Source of the DNA: Carposina sasakii
Lineage: Eukaryota; Arthropoda; Insecta; Lepidoptera; Carposinidae
Direction of reading: 5' to 3'
NCBI GenBank assembly: GCA_014607495.2
Contig: CP053153.1
Location: 8,680,001 to 8,744,000 of the forward strand
Length of the DNA stretch: 64,000 nt
Position numbers and translations under genes: made by a program. Shown one piece after another: positions 26,101-34,452 of this stretch (the stretch's first letter is position 1; each line of letters starts with the position of its first letter). The notes under the pieces are model-generated. The model saw only the letters and a list, made by a program, of their open reading frames with translations. It did not search any database and was not told the origin of the DNA.

Positions 26101-28985
26101 CCGGCAATCCCGGCAATCCCGGTACGCCTGGCTCTCCTGGCACACCAGGTTGAATGAATTTACATACATACATATATTTAGGTACACATGGCTGTGTTGC
26201 CATGAATGGGGTAGCCAAAAGTGCGTATTCGCGGAGGAAATTCTTCAGCCACGTATAACGAAGCAGGGTCAGATGTTTAAGATCAGTGACAAGCTGCTAG
26301 GTTTTCGCCTGAGAGAACGCCCATAAATTCCTAAGTCGACTCTTACGACATCCAAGATTTAGTATTTTTACCTACAGTCACCAACCCGCCTGCCCAGCGT
26401 GGTGACTATGGGCAAGCGTGGTGTCGTGGGTACTAAGCAACGGTATATAAATACATAGATAAGTATATAAACAACCATGACTCGGAAACAAACATCGATA
26501 TTCATCACATCAATGTTTGCACCTACCGGCATTCGAACCCAGGACCTATGGCGTCGCAGGCAGGGCCACTACAACTACACCAATCGGCCGTCAAAAATCA
26601 AAAATGATGACCTACAAGTTTGACCCGGTGCTCAGTGGTAAGAGCGCTGGCACGGAATGCAGAGGTCGTGGGTTCGATTCCCACCAGGGTGAGGAATTTT
26701 TTCCATTTCTTTATTAACAATTTTACCTACAAGTATATTGCACATATATGGTTATTTGGGTTTGACAGTCAGACGGCGGCGTGGGAGCAACCCCATTGGA
26801 ATTTTAATGTAAAACATGTGGCAGTTCGTTAGCAAGATATTCCGTGGTTCCTACTCGTACCTATTCTCTTGTGGCTCTTCCTTGATGAACGTTTTTTATA
26901 TTAACAGGTGCTCCAGGAGGTCCAGGCGGCCCCGGCGGTCCTAGTGGACCCGGCGGGCCAGGCGGATACTACCCCGGACAACCTGGCTATCCTAGCACAT
27001 CAGGTAAGAATATAATAATATGTAGATAGACTAGTCGAAATTTTACTAACAATGAGGGATTTTCTGACAACTATTAAAAGTAAAAAAATTGTACAAATCA
27101 CCTGGATAGATGGCATGAACGCATCACCATCCCGAAATTCTGTTTTGTCATTGGACACGTACAAGGGGAGGTGAAGGGGGAGCAGCTAGGGAGGGTGATA
27201 CGCTCACGCCATCTATTTTTGACAGTTATTTTAACTTGTCAGAAAATCCCTCATTGGTCATTGGGGGAGGCCCATGCTCAGCAGTGAACTTCTTATGGCT
27301 GAAACTATTATGTTCGTTCATGTATCTAATATGTACTTGCACGAAGCTCTGGCTATATTCTTATCGTATTATTCGGCACATCCTATAAGTTTGTAACCGA
27401 AAATGAACGTGATAGCATAGAGGAATAATAACAATAATAAATAAATGATAATAAGGGTTTTTCAAAATTCTCCGGGAAATCCGTTCTTAGTGCTTGCTTC
27501 CTGGCAGTCCATAATGAACATAATACACCTATGCCAGACATCTAGGTTCCTTCAGTTCCCAAACACATTTCCTTCAAAAATATTAAAATGGCAGCCATTT
27601 TGAACTTTTTATAGCCGGATTGCTTCCTATGTTTGGCCTTCATATGTACCTACAGCTATTTCCAGCGGTTTAGTTAAGAGCCGGATTGCTTCCAAAATCG
27701 ACATCTGTTCCCAAACACAGGTCAAACATATTAAAAGTCCTTGCTTTTTAGTTAAAAGCCGGTTCTTCCAAACACATGCAGTTCCATTTTTGATGTCAAA
27801 AATATTAAAAGTGGCAGCCATTTTGAACTTTTTAGTTAAGAGCCGGATTGCTTCCAAAATCGACATCTGAGGTTCCTTGCAGTTCCCAAACACATTTCCG
27901 ATGTAAAAATTATTAAAAGTGGCCGCCATTTTTAACTTTTTAGTTAAGGGCCGGATTTTTTCAGGGGAACAGATATGTATTTGGGAACTGCAAAGAAAGT
28001 TAGATACCGATTCTGTATATTTCTTTTGAACAATAACTGATTGAGTGATTTACTCATGGCATTTTAAAATAATTATGATAAAATTGGGCGCCATTTTGAA
28101 CTTTTCAGGTTTGAGCCGGATTGCCTTCAAACGGCTCTTAGCTAAAAAGTTCAAATAAAAAGTCATGAACTTTTCAATTCAATAAAAAGTTCATGAACAA
28201 AGTAACTCCATCTATGATGATTTTTACTCCTCTGCTTTGGCTTACAAGGAAAGAACACTCTTGTCTTTTATTCCTCTATGGCGATAGTCACACCTGACAG
28301 GTTAAAGTGGTTAGGTATATATTTTGCATTCTTTGGAGAGAGCAGGCGTGACTTGTACCGTAGTTATTACAAATCAAATGTAGGTGATGTGATTTCGATT
28401 CGCTCATCTCAAATATTTTTCACAGGTACACCAATTGGAACGGGTGTTCAACCACCGAACCAATCTAGTCAACTTCCACCGTTCCCGATGTACGTCATCC
28501 CTTACCCGGTACCCATCGAGGCCAACCCTGGCTCCTGTCCGTGCTACCTCTTGAACCCTGGCAAAAACGACACCACCGGCGTCACGAGCGTATCCCAAGT
28601 CGCTTCGCAACCGCAACCTGGATACCCCTCCAGACCGTACGGCATAATAGGATTTATTCCTGTACTATTTGTACCTAACTGCCCGGGTAACAGCACACAT
28701 AATATGCAAAATGTTGGGCAGAGTTTCCCCAATGCCGTTCCAGTCCCGTACAACTGTGCTCAATGCCAAGGCAGAGGTAACTTCGGCATCCAGCCGGCGA
28801 ACAACTACTACCAGTACTTCAGCCGATTCTCAGCGGGACGCAGCCTCACTGATCTCAAAGAAATTAAGTCTCTGGACGAACTGGATAGCCTGTTGAAAAA
28901 CGAAATCAAGCCTACGACTAGGACTCTGAGAAGACTAGCTGTTAATAAAACGCCGGATGACAATAAAGCTGTCGTTAAGGTATAA
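4324..28985 (+). CDS. Multi-exon collagen-like Gly/Pro-rich protein gene (5' end outside window or unseen)
   Basis: At least 48 short exons plus one terminal exon, all on the plus strand, join into one open frame of about 1,955 residues. Every repeat exon starts after an AG with the last two bases of a Gly codon and ends CCAG|GT, except exon 48 (TCAG|GT), so all introns are phase 1. Any repeat exon can therefore be skipped or duplicated without a frameshift. A-type exons encode runs of GGP followed by [15 protein letters not shown] and KPG/TPG/SPG triplets. B-type exons start [20 protein letters not shown] and continue [13 protein letters not shown]. The Gly-X-Y register breaks twice per exon, at the SGP and GGYYPG positions, so this is not a continuous collagen helix. 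Exons are GC-rich and introns AT-rich. No signal peptide exon was found, so the start is unknown. A secreted structural role (silk, cuticle or eggshell) is only an inference from composition. I do not recognise a named orthologue. Confidence 0.85.
5145..6120 (+). repeat. Lepidopteran dispersed repeat with (GT)n and a 154-bp tandem repeat
   Basis: The insertion in intron 3 begins with the widespread lepidopteran motif AACCCCCGACGCAAAAACGA, followed by a GT microsatellite (about 5310-5331) and 'ctcccaaacggatgatccga'. From about 5580 a ~154-bp unit repeats three times. Each copy contains GGTCTGMTGNTAGRGCTCGAA, GTAACCCTGG and CCCATCGAGTTTGGGCTCGT; copies start near 5582, 5736 and 5890. No coding capacity was seen. 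Confidence 0.65.
6608..6945 (+). repeat. Dispersed repeat, 'ctagtggacgcccgc' family (long copy)
   Basis: Starts CTAGTGGACGCCCGCAACTC, contains GGGATAAAAAGTAGCCTATA and GCATCGAAATCGATTCAGCC, and ends near GATCCGTTACATTTTTATTA. An opposite-strand copy covering the same length is at 18040-18372. Shorter copies are at 19438-19650 and 24336-24560. Confidence 0.7.
6949..7293. mobile_element. Foldback element with ~90-bp inverted arms
   Basis: The left arm GTAAAAAGACAACGTTGTT... (from 6949) continues through AATACCTCATATTCTTTGTA and CGATCATTTTTTTCTATGG. It is matched in reverse complement by the right arm, which ends GTTGTCTTTTTAC at 7293. The spacer is about 160 bp and no ORF is present. It lies in intron 4, directly after the dispersed repeat. 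Confidence 0.65.
7855..7960 (+). repeat. SINE-like fragment in intron 5, shared with copy at 16268
   Basis: Contains ATCACACCTTTATCCCTTAC, GGTAGGCAGAGCAC and ACCACATGGTGCCACTTCTG. The same insertion with the same flanks (GTAGTTTGAATACATATAAT before, AGTAGTTTGAATTTCATGAA after) occurs at 16268-16378. A reverse-strand relative is at 32690-32800. Confidence 0.7.
8363..13964 (+). CDS. Collagen-like gene, exons 7-23: regular A/B tandem array
   Basis: B exons (96 bp each) are 8363-8458, 9056-9151, 9749-9844, 10437-10532, 11123-11218, 11811-11906, 12497-12592, 13185-13280 and 13869-13964. A exons (132 bp each) are 8751-8882, 9450-9581, 10143-10274, 10825-10956, 11517-11648, 12199-12330, 12886-13017 and 13573-13704. 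The A+B unit recurs every 682-699 bp and introns match almost as closely as exons. Exons starting 10143 and 11517 share both a QPSKPG change and a 4-bp loss giving the donor gtatct. This marks a ~1.37-kb duplication of two units. B donors read gtaatat and A donors usually gtatgt. Confidence 0.85.
14197..17564 (+). CDS. Collagen-like gene, exons 24-33
   Basis: Exons are 14197-14301 (105, short A with [11 protein letters not shown]), 14582-14713 (132, A), 14896-14991 (96, B), 15292-15423 (132, A), 15605-15700 (96, B), 16001-16105 (105, short A), 16503-16616 (114, A with PGEYYPG), 16785-16880 (96, B), 17173-17304 (132, A) and 17469-17564 (96, B). The block 16001-16616, including a SINE fragment in its intron, parallels 7568-8196. 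It is therefore a distant copy of the same multi-exon segment. Confidence 0.82.
16268..16378 (+). repeat. Second copy of the intronic SINE-like fragment
   Basis: Same insertion and same junctions as at 7855-7960, differing at a handful of bases. Because the flanking introns and exons also match, it was copied with the surrounding exons and not inserted independently. Confidence 0.7.
17835..21321 (+). CDS. Collagen-like gene, exons 34-42
   Basis: Exons are 17835-17957 (123, A), 18609-18686 (78, short B starting [14 protein letters not shown]), 18846-18977 (132, A with [14 protein letters not shown]), 19163-19258 (96, B), 19773-19877 (105, short A), 20166-20288 (123, A), 20652-20747 (96, variant B with [10 protein letters not shown] and YYPEQPG), 20907-21038 (132, A) and 21226-21321 (96, B). 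These copies are more diverged from each other than exons 7-23, so this looks like an older part of the array. Confidence 0.8.
18040..18372 (-). repeat. Dispersed repeat, reverse-strand copy of the 6608-6945 family
   Basis: Reverse complement of the family: begins near TATAATAAAAATGTAACGGA, contains AACACATAGGCTACTTTTTA and ends GGAGTCGCGGGCGTCCACTA. It lies in the long intron between exons 34 and 35. Confidence 0.7.
19438..19650 (+). repeat. Dispersed repeat, short copy
   Basis: Starts CTAGTGGACGCCCGCGACTC and contains AATAAAAAGTAGCCTTTATA and GCATCGAAATCAGTTCAACC. It interrupts a normal B-to-A intron (exons 37-38) and ends where the array intron sequence resumes near 'gattataacgattgc'. The copy at 24336 occupies the matching position of another intron. 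Confidence 0.65.
21493..23384 (-). pseudogene. LINE reverse transcriptase domain, frameshifted
   Basis: The first part (about 22338-23384) shows [53 protein letters not shown] and [10 protein letters not shown]. After a frameshift the catalytic FGYADDTTV follows, with YADD encoded at 22297-22308. A further part (21493-22080) covers the thumb and C-terminus with [20 protein letters not shown]. The order is typical of Jockey-clade elements. Several frame breaks mean it cannot make an active protein. Confidence 0.85.
23455..24214 (-). pseudogene. LINE apurinic-type endonuclease domain, 5'-truncated
   Basis: Recognisable endonuclease landmarks are [11 protein letters not shown], the motif [10 protein letters not shown] and the terminal GTSDHCLV. 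This is the usual order for LINE endonucleases, which nick target DNA to prime reverse transcription. The N-terminus is absent and the reading frame shifts before the domain joins the reverse transcriptase near 23455-23480, so it is non-functional. Confidence 0.8.
24336..24560 (+). repeat. Dispersed repeat, copy in intron 42
   Basis: Starts CTAGTGGACGCCCGCGACTC and contains GGATAAAAACATTTTCCCAG and AATCGGTTCAGCCGTTTCTA. It is followed by 'agattataacgattgcctct', the same junction as the copy at 19438. The two introns were duplicated after the repeat had inserted. Confidence 0.65.
24681..26148 (+). CDS. Collagen-like gene, exons 43-47
   Basis: Exons are 24681-24803 (123, A with GTSGSPG), 25092-25187 (96, hybrid: A-type start GGPGGPGG joined to a B-type [12 protein letters not shown] end), 25352-25474 (123, A), 25763-25858 (96, hybrid) and 26017-26148 (132, A with [12 protein letters not shown]). 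The hybrid exons could come from exchange between A and B copies. Exon 47 ends CCAG|GTTGAA. The donor is non-consensus and, if not spliced, the frame reads Gly then TGA (26151-26153). The sequence immediately after the GT belongs to an inserted repeat. Confidence 0.78.
26155..26435 (+). repeat. Inserted dispersed repeat abutting the exon 47 donor
   Basis: Starts within 'tgaatgaatttacatacata' and contains GGCTGTGTTGCCATGAATGG and CGTGGTGACTATGGGCAAG. Parts of it recur at 54940-54980 and, reversed, near 55612-55660. It directly follows the GT of the exon 47 splice donor. Confidence 0.55.
26436..26590 (-). mobile_element. tRNA-derived SINE, reverse strand
   Basis: In reverse complement it opens GGCCGATTGGTGTAGTTGTA, which resembles a pol III A box. 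It continues to a B-box-like GGGTTCGAATGCC and an AT-rich tail with TATGTATTTA. The pattern matches a common lepidopteran SINE. Confidence 0.6.
26622..26725 (+). mobile_element. tRNA-derived SINE
   Basis: The head GACCCGGTGCTCAGTGGTAA resembles a tRNA 5' half with an A box. GTCGTGGGTTCGATTCCCAC is a B box. The tail GAGGAATTTTTTCCATTTC follows. Reverse copies with the same head and tail are at 37975-38112 and 38328-38388. It is not a functional tRNA because no cloverleaf closes and the tail is SINE-like. Confidence 0.75.
26908..27003 (+). CDS. Collagen-like gene, exon 48 (last repeat exon)
   Basis: This 96-bp B-like exon encodes [20 protein letters not shown] then [13 protein letters not shown]. 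The polypyrimidine/AG acceptor is 'atattaacag', and the donor CAG|GTAAGA is the strongest consensus donor of all repeat exons. It joins in phase 1 to the terminal exon at 28426, giving the protein junction STSG-TPIG. The divergent end (YPSTS) sets it apart from the rest of the array. Confidence 0.82.
27050..27256. mobile_element. 207-bp palindromic MITE in the last intron
   Basis: The left end CAATGAGGGATTTTCTGACAA is the reverse complement of the right end TTGTCAGAAAATCCCTCATTG. The inner parts also pair: GATAGATGGCATGAACGC with the inverse of CTCACGCCATCTAT. The 207-bp unit can fold as one long hairpin. Confidence 0.75.
27470..28130. repeat. Degenerate tandem repeat in the last intron
   Basis: Four or five imperfect copies of a unit containing ATTAAAAGTGGCAGCCATTT, TGAACTTTTTAGTTAAGAGC and CGGATTGCTTCC are found near 27586, 27730, 27807, 27911 and 28077. 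Linkers contain CAGTTCCCAAACACATTTCC. It sits about 300 bp upstream of the terminal exon. Confidence 0.65.
28426..28985 (+). CDS. Collagen-like gene, terminal exon with unique C-terminal domain
   Basis: The acceptor 'tatttttcacag' precedes this exon. Two bases complete the split Gly codon, followed by 185 codons and TAA (28983-28985). The domain starts Pro-rich ([20 protein letters not shown]). It has five Cys residues in SCPC, PNCPG and NCAQC contexts, and possible N-glycosylation sites NQS, NDT and NST. The last ~50 residues are charged and leucine-rich ([20 protein letters not shown]), plausibly an amphipathic helix. Such a helix could mediate chain association, but that is inference. I recognise no named domain. 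The ORF continues upstream of the acceptor only by chance, because collagen exons end in the frame that uses this splice site. Confidence 0.85.
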
Positions 28986-29003
28986 CTTCAAGGTTTAGTG
29001 GAA

Positions 29004-29090
29004 TGCGTTTCACCAAATAGTTCCTTTGAGTGGTGGCTCTAATGCCCAGTGTATGATTAATTACATACAAAACATATTGTGTTCCTTCTG
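29004..29090 (+). repeat. Short dispersed repeat in the 3' UTR
   Basis: Contains TTTCACCAAATAGTTCCTTT and a 'gtggctctaatgcccagtgta' segment. Related copies lie at 42970-43060 (+), 49355-49435 (+) and 59040-59105 (-). The shared pieces are 'accaaatagttc', a 'ggcgctag' core and 'actatgtg'. Confidence 0.5.
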
Positions 29091-29549
29091 TAGTCCTGCA
29101 CGGGAGTTGCTTTGTGAAACGAACTGTACCTTTGAAATTTAGTGTCATGTTAGTGTTAGGTATACTTACTCAGGAGAGTGAGTAGACAATTTTGGGAATG
29201 TCCGATAAATGTTTAGATTTCTTGGACGCTCTCGAAGTTTCTGAAACAAACGTATTAAATACGTATGTAATAATATTTATTGCCATGTAAATAGTTGATC
29301 GTATTTAATTTTATCTAAGTATAGCAGTTTTATACACAACTAATAGATTGAAATATTTTTAATTTTATATACCTACTCGTACTTAGTTATTTTTCACATA
29401 AGTATTCATAGATACAGACAGACAACTTAAAGAACTTGCCTCATGCAATAGCATAATAGGTCAATAGACCTATTTTGTATTGGCTGAATTATCCAAGTAT
29501 TTTGTTATAAAAAGAGCTGCTTTGAACTGTATTTATTGAAATGCGATGA

Positions 29550-29555
29550 AATAAA
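29550..29555 (+). terminator. Candidate polyadenylation signal of the collagen-like gene
   Basis: AATAAA lies 565 bp after the stop codon. I noticed no earlier AATAAA in the 3' flank. The 3' UTR would include a dispersed repeat at 29004-29090. Confidence 0.45.
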
Positions 29556-29559
29556 TCAT

Positions 29560-32500
29560 ATATTCCATAAACAAGTTTTTCAGTTGATCATATCCAAAAA
29601 CAAAAGAATTGGCATTATACTAAAAACTTTTGTAGGTAAGCTAATTATATCTACCGAAGAAACATCTATTTACTTAAACAAAACTTCATCAATATCTTCC
29701 TGCCATTTTCCCATCGTTAATGGGGTCGCAATATGGTTTCTTTCGAAACTCTACTGCCAAGGATTTAGCATTTGTCTTACCTCCGGCTGCAAAACTTCAT
29801 AAATTTTTTCCAGTTATACTTCTACCTACTCATACTTCTTTATCATACCTATTTGCATTTTTCAGCGACTCACCACATTTTGATTACTGTGGAAATGGAA
29901 ATGAGTGCCACCACTTTACAATGTTTTAGCGGGAACAAAACCCACAGTCAGGGGCGGATCTACCTAAGGGCTTTTTGGGCTGTAGCCCAGAGACCCGTGG
30001 AAGCAAAGGGCCCCCAGCCCCCACTAAAAACAATAAGCAATAACATTGAATTAAAAATATTTTTAAAATCTTTAAAATTTAAAGAAAGCCTTTTGCACCC
30101 AACTTTCGCTATCACAAGTGGTTTGGTGGAGGAAATCTCTTATAGGGATAAGCACGCCTTTGTACTTTATCAATGTAAAATATTTTTCTGTATAAAATGT
30201 CTGTATACAATAAAGAATAGAATAGAAAAAAATCCTTTTATAAGGTTGGCAATTCCGAGATAAATCAACTCACGTGCGCGTCTAACTCCCATCCGTCCGT
30301 GTTTCCCAGATTTGTCAGGGGAAATCTAATTAACTTGATCTAAAGGAATGTTCTGCAATAAATTACGCCATTTCATAGTAAAAAAAATGTAGCCGCACCG
30401 CTCCGCGCATCTTGCTCTGTGTATCAGGGACGTAGTTACCGCCGCATCAACCGTATCAATGATACAGGGCCACTGGTCTAACATATGTAAGCAAAAATAT
30501 AGATTCTCTTGTGGGAATAATAATAAAATACTAAAATATAGGCATAGTAAATATACTACCAATTTTTAAAAGAAATAACCGAAGCTCTTTGACAGTAAAA
30601 AATAGTGAATATTCTCGGTCTTTTGGTTGGCGCTATAATTTCCATGACGCTTTAGCGATCGTCATAAATTCTCGGTAGAGCCTGCATTTCCAGAGGTAAT
30701 TGATGACCAGGGGTATGTGGCAACAACCATAAAAAATGTCATGATGCATTCAACATAGATCCTGAATTTTTTAGAAGTAGATGGCAACTTGTGTGCAAAA
30801 AAAACCGTAAAATTTTCGCTAATACTTGTTTTATTACTGTTAATACTTGTTTTAAGAAACAATGTAGGTATTTAGTCAAAATTGGTGCGGTAAATAACTA
30901 TAGCTCCCCCGGGCCTACGTATGTTTTTATTTTACTGTATTTTTTATCGAGAGAGTCCGGGAAAATATCTATATTTCGCCCAAATGTCCGGGGTTTTTGA
31001 AGTTTTTGTCCTGGAACCGTAATTTAACTGATGGCAGCCCTATAGACTACACATAACTGTACAACATTAATGAAAAATAATTAGACAGAATTATTTACCT
31101 ACAAAGGTCTATTGACCACCGTAGTGGCGTAAAGGGGTGGGCACAATATGGCGACCGTCCGTGGACTTGAATTTAGGCCCTTCTAGAAATCTGGCCCAAA
31201 GCGCCGCGATTAAACCGGCGGCGCTGATTGATCGTCCGAGACTCGAGAGGCAGTTAGACCCTACATACTGGGGAAACTGTAGTACCTACCTACGGACGTA
31301 GCAGGTTTCGATACTACTACCTACTAAGTACTAGTGAATATTGATATTAATTCATACTGCATCAAGAAAAATGCTTAACATTATCAAGACCATGGGAAAC
31401 GTGCCACATGTCAATACAATGACTTGTAAAGACACACTTTGTTTGTGTTCTGCAGCGCTTTCTACAACAGTCTCAATGACACAAACTTCGCCTACTTAAA
31501 ATTATTAATTATGATTCCAATTAATAAACTTAAAATAATATCTATTAGATTTCCTTCTGTATACCTAATTTAATATTGAATTTGTACCTGAACCGCGTTC
31601 AGCATTTCGCAAAGTTGTTTGCTGGAAATGGGTCAAAGGAAAATAATTTCATCGCAAAGGTACGATAGCAAAGTTAAGTTTTCAATTAGAACATCTACCA
31701 TAAATTGAGATAGCGATCTCTTAAATATTCAAGTACAATACTGAGTTACAAAGACGACTAGACAGACCAGGCTTGTCTCAATTCTCGGTTTCTCACTTAG
31801 GTAAGGTATGTGAAGTACCTACTTATCATGAAGTAAAAATATAAGCCATACCACTTTCATTTATCAAAATTGGATGAGTATGTAGACTCTACGGCAGAAC
31901 ACAGTCATGTAAAAACACAGTCATGTAAAAATAAACTTATAACATGTAAAAAAACGTAGGTAGGTGAAACGTACCCACTCGTAATGTAGGTAACATGCTT
32001 ACATAATAATGTAGACTGGTCAAATTCTTTTAGCTCTGCCTTACACCTGACAATGGGGGCCACCATGTTTACACTCACTATAATAGTTGGCGTCATGCAT
32101 GGCCGGTCACCATTGCAATACCCGATCTTGAGAGATCATATGCCTATCTCTTAGAATCTTCAATAAATACAAATATGGAAAGAAAAAATCTAAAGTTCAG
32201 ATCTCTAGTATTGTAATTGACAGGTAGTCGTAAATTGAGAAACGTATTTTTAACTACACCTAGCACCTACCTAGTGTGGCTACAAACAGAGTTGGTGCGA
32301 ACTATGGTCACGACCGTGACTTGCATACGTCGTCACGGACTACTGCGGAACCTTAAACTCAGCTAGTGTCACTCTTATTTTCATAGTATGCACATAACTT
32401 AATCTGTAATTCATTAAAATATCAAATTATTAAGCACTCGAGCCCTACCCTCGGCAGCAACTGAAAGCTTTTCAGTACCGCATATCATTCTTTAATTAAC

Positions 32501-34060
32501 CGATAGGATTAACGAGAGTTAAAATCTCACTTTTACCTATATTAATTAACCTACGATGGAGAAATGAAACATAATTTTGCTTAACTATCTAAAATAAATA
32601 TTCTTCTATGCTGCTCTGGGAGTGAAAAAAGTAGAAGGAAGAGGGTCTTGGTGTTTTGTAGGCGATGGGCTGACCAACTGTCACTACTAACCGAACTTGT
32701 ACCTACATCTCAACTATACCATCAAAATTGGTCAAAAGTGGCACCATGTGGTTCTACCGTAAGGGATAAAGGCGTGTTTATATGTATGTATGTATCTAAT
32801 AAATAAGCACTTGCACAATACACACCAGACAATGTAATGTAAATAAAATTAAGTAGATACATCATAATAATAAAAAATATTTTCCTTCCTATTTGTAGTT
32901 AGGTAGTAACTCATATACTTATTAAGTAATCTTCGAACCTTAAAGGTTGGAAAACCCAACAGTAATTACGTTACGTTACATTACACCCTATTACACCATA
33001 GACTAGCTTAGTCAGTCAGTCTTCCACAAGTGAGACAATACCTTTTAAACGTATTACATATGTACTTAACTTAAGTGGACGATTACAAAAAGGGCTAACC
33101 TACATAATTACGTAATAAGACAAAAGGTTGAACCTAGATAGGTAATAGGTACCAGTACATGTAAGTTAGGTAGAGTAAGTGGGTAGGTACTAGTTGCGTA
33201 CAACTACGTACCTAATGTGCACTAGATATATCAATATTCTTGGCCTGTTGGTTTTTCTGCGGGGCACTTATGACATCCCAGTGCTGATTGATACTCGTTC
33301 TCTATAAAGTGCTTATCAAAATTGTCTTTGGTGCTTATATAACGTGATAGATTATTGTTAAAATGTATTAGCAAATTTATTTAATTTAATTATTTACATG
33401 TATTGTAAAATAAGTATTTATATTGTAGATTCAATTTAAAAGTATTTGATTTTTTATTGTACGTATTAGGAAGTACCTACTACAGACATTTAAAGTTTAA
33501 TAACTTTAATATCTTAAATTATTGTCTTGCTTTGTTATATTCTATTAAGAAATTACTATTATAAAGTAACGTAATGATTAATAACTGTACCTACCTATTT
33601 CTAATTAGTAAATAAGCGATGTGAAACCATAAAAGTGTTGATATTTATTGGACTAAAAGATGTGCGATTGATCACCTGAAATGTAGTAAGGGAATATTCT
33701 GAGTCTAACGACACATTCTCTGAAGGACCGCCATACAGCGAGGATTAAAGCTAAGTAGTACTTAATTACTGTTAAAATTATAAAGATTATATGTTAATTG
33801 TTAGTATAATAGTTGCAATGATTTGTTCCCTTTACGATGTAGTGTGTTCCAAATATCTTTGCTATTGATAATGTATGTTTAGCTATTTCTTATAAGGTTT
33901 ATGTATGTTGAGAATACCCTCTCATAGCATAATGCTCCTTTTATTATTAATGTGTAATTGCTTAATTGTATACCTGAATAATTACCAATTTCCCTTGTGA
34001 GTTTCTTCTCAGTTCTTCTCACAAAGGTGTAATCGAACTGTATATATAGGTATTTTCAGT
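29560..34060. other. Intergenic sequence with scattered repeat relics
   Basis: No gene was supported here. Relics include 29714-29800, a dispersed piece also found reversed at 41030-41130 (shared 'tatggtttctttcgaaactc' and 'gccaaggattt'). From 29948 there is a GGGGCGGATCTA segment resembling the end of a hAT-type element. At 32690-32800 is a reverse copy of the intronic SINE-like fragment. Around 33960-34050 lies a possible LINE 3' relic. The rest is AT-rich and unremarkable. Confidence 0.45.
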
Positions 34061-34066
34061 AATATA

Positions 34067-34321
34067 CAGGGTGTAACAAAAAGGGTATGTTAAGCAAAAA
34101 GCTATGTAAATTGCTCACTGTAGAGAACCTATCCACAAAATTTGAGACCCGAAATCACATGTTTATTTTTCATTATGCAGAATTTTTAAATATCTCAGGA
34201 ATTTTCATACAATCTTGAAAAATAAAAATGTGATTTCGAGTCTCAAATTTTGGAAATAGGTTCTCTATAGTGGGCTATTTACATAGCTTTTCGCTTAACA
34301 TACCCTTTCTGTTACACCCTG
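34067..34321. mobile_element. 255-bp TA-flanked MITE
   Basis: The ends CAGGGTGTAACAAAAAGGGT and its inverse ACCCTTTCTGTTACACCCTG are flanked by TA on both sides (34065-34066 and 34322-34323). The inverted similarity extends inward through GTTAAGCAAAAAGCTATGTA and beyond. Relatives are at 39999-40223, 41902-42049 and 56924-57319. The TA duplication points to a Tc1/mariner-type transposase in trans. Confidence 0.85.
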
Positions 34322-34452
34322 TATAATGACATATATATTACTGATTTACTTGTTTTATTCTAAATCCTGACCTAACTTATTAGTTTTGCCCCTTCGAAAT
34401 AAAATAGATAGGTTGTTTAGTACATAGGATATTCAATCTAGACTAGATAATA

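Noticed and set aside
4324..26148. CRISPR array or satellite DNA
   Set aside because: The repeats are regular, but they are GT-AG-bounded exons with an uninterrupted frame and 160-1,000+ bp introns in a eukaryotic context.
28278..28425. Upstream in-frame extension of the terminal exon beginning [10 protein letters not shown]
   Set aside because: A good acceptor at 28425 joins in phase to exon 48, and the extension has no repeat or signal-peptide character. It is most likely intron.
29772..30263. 163-codon ORF in the intergenic region
   Set aside because: It runs through a repeat relic and AT-rich sequence, has no domain-like motif, and begins without a supported start or splice site.
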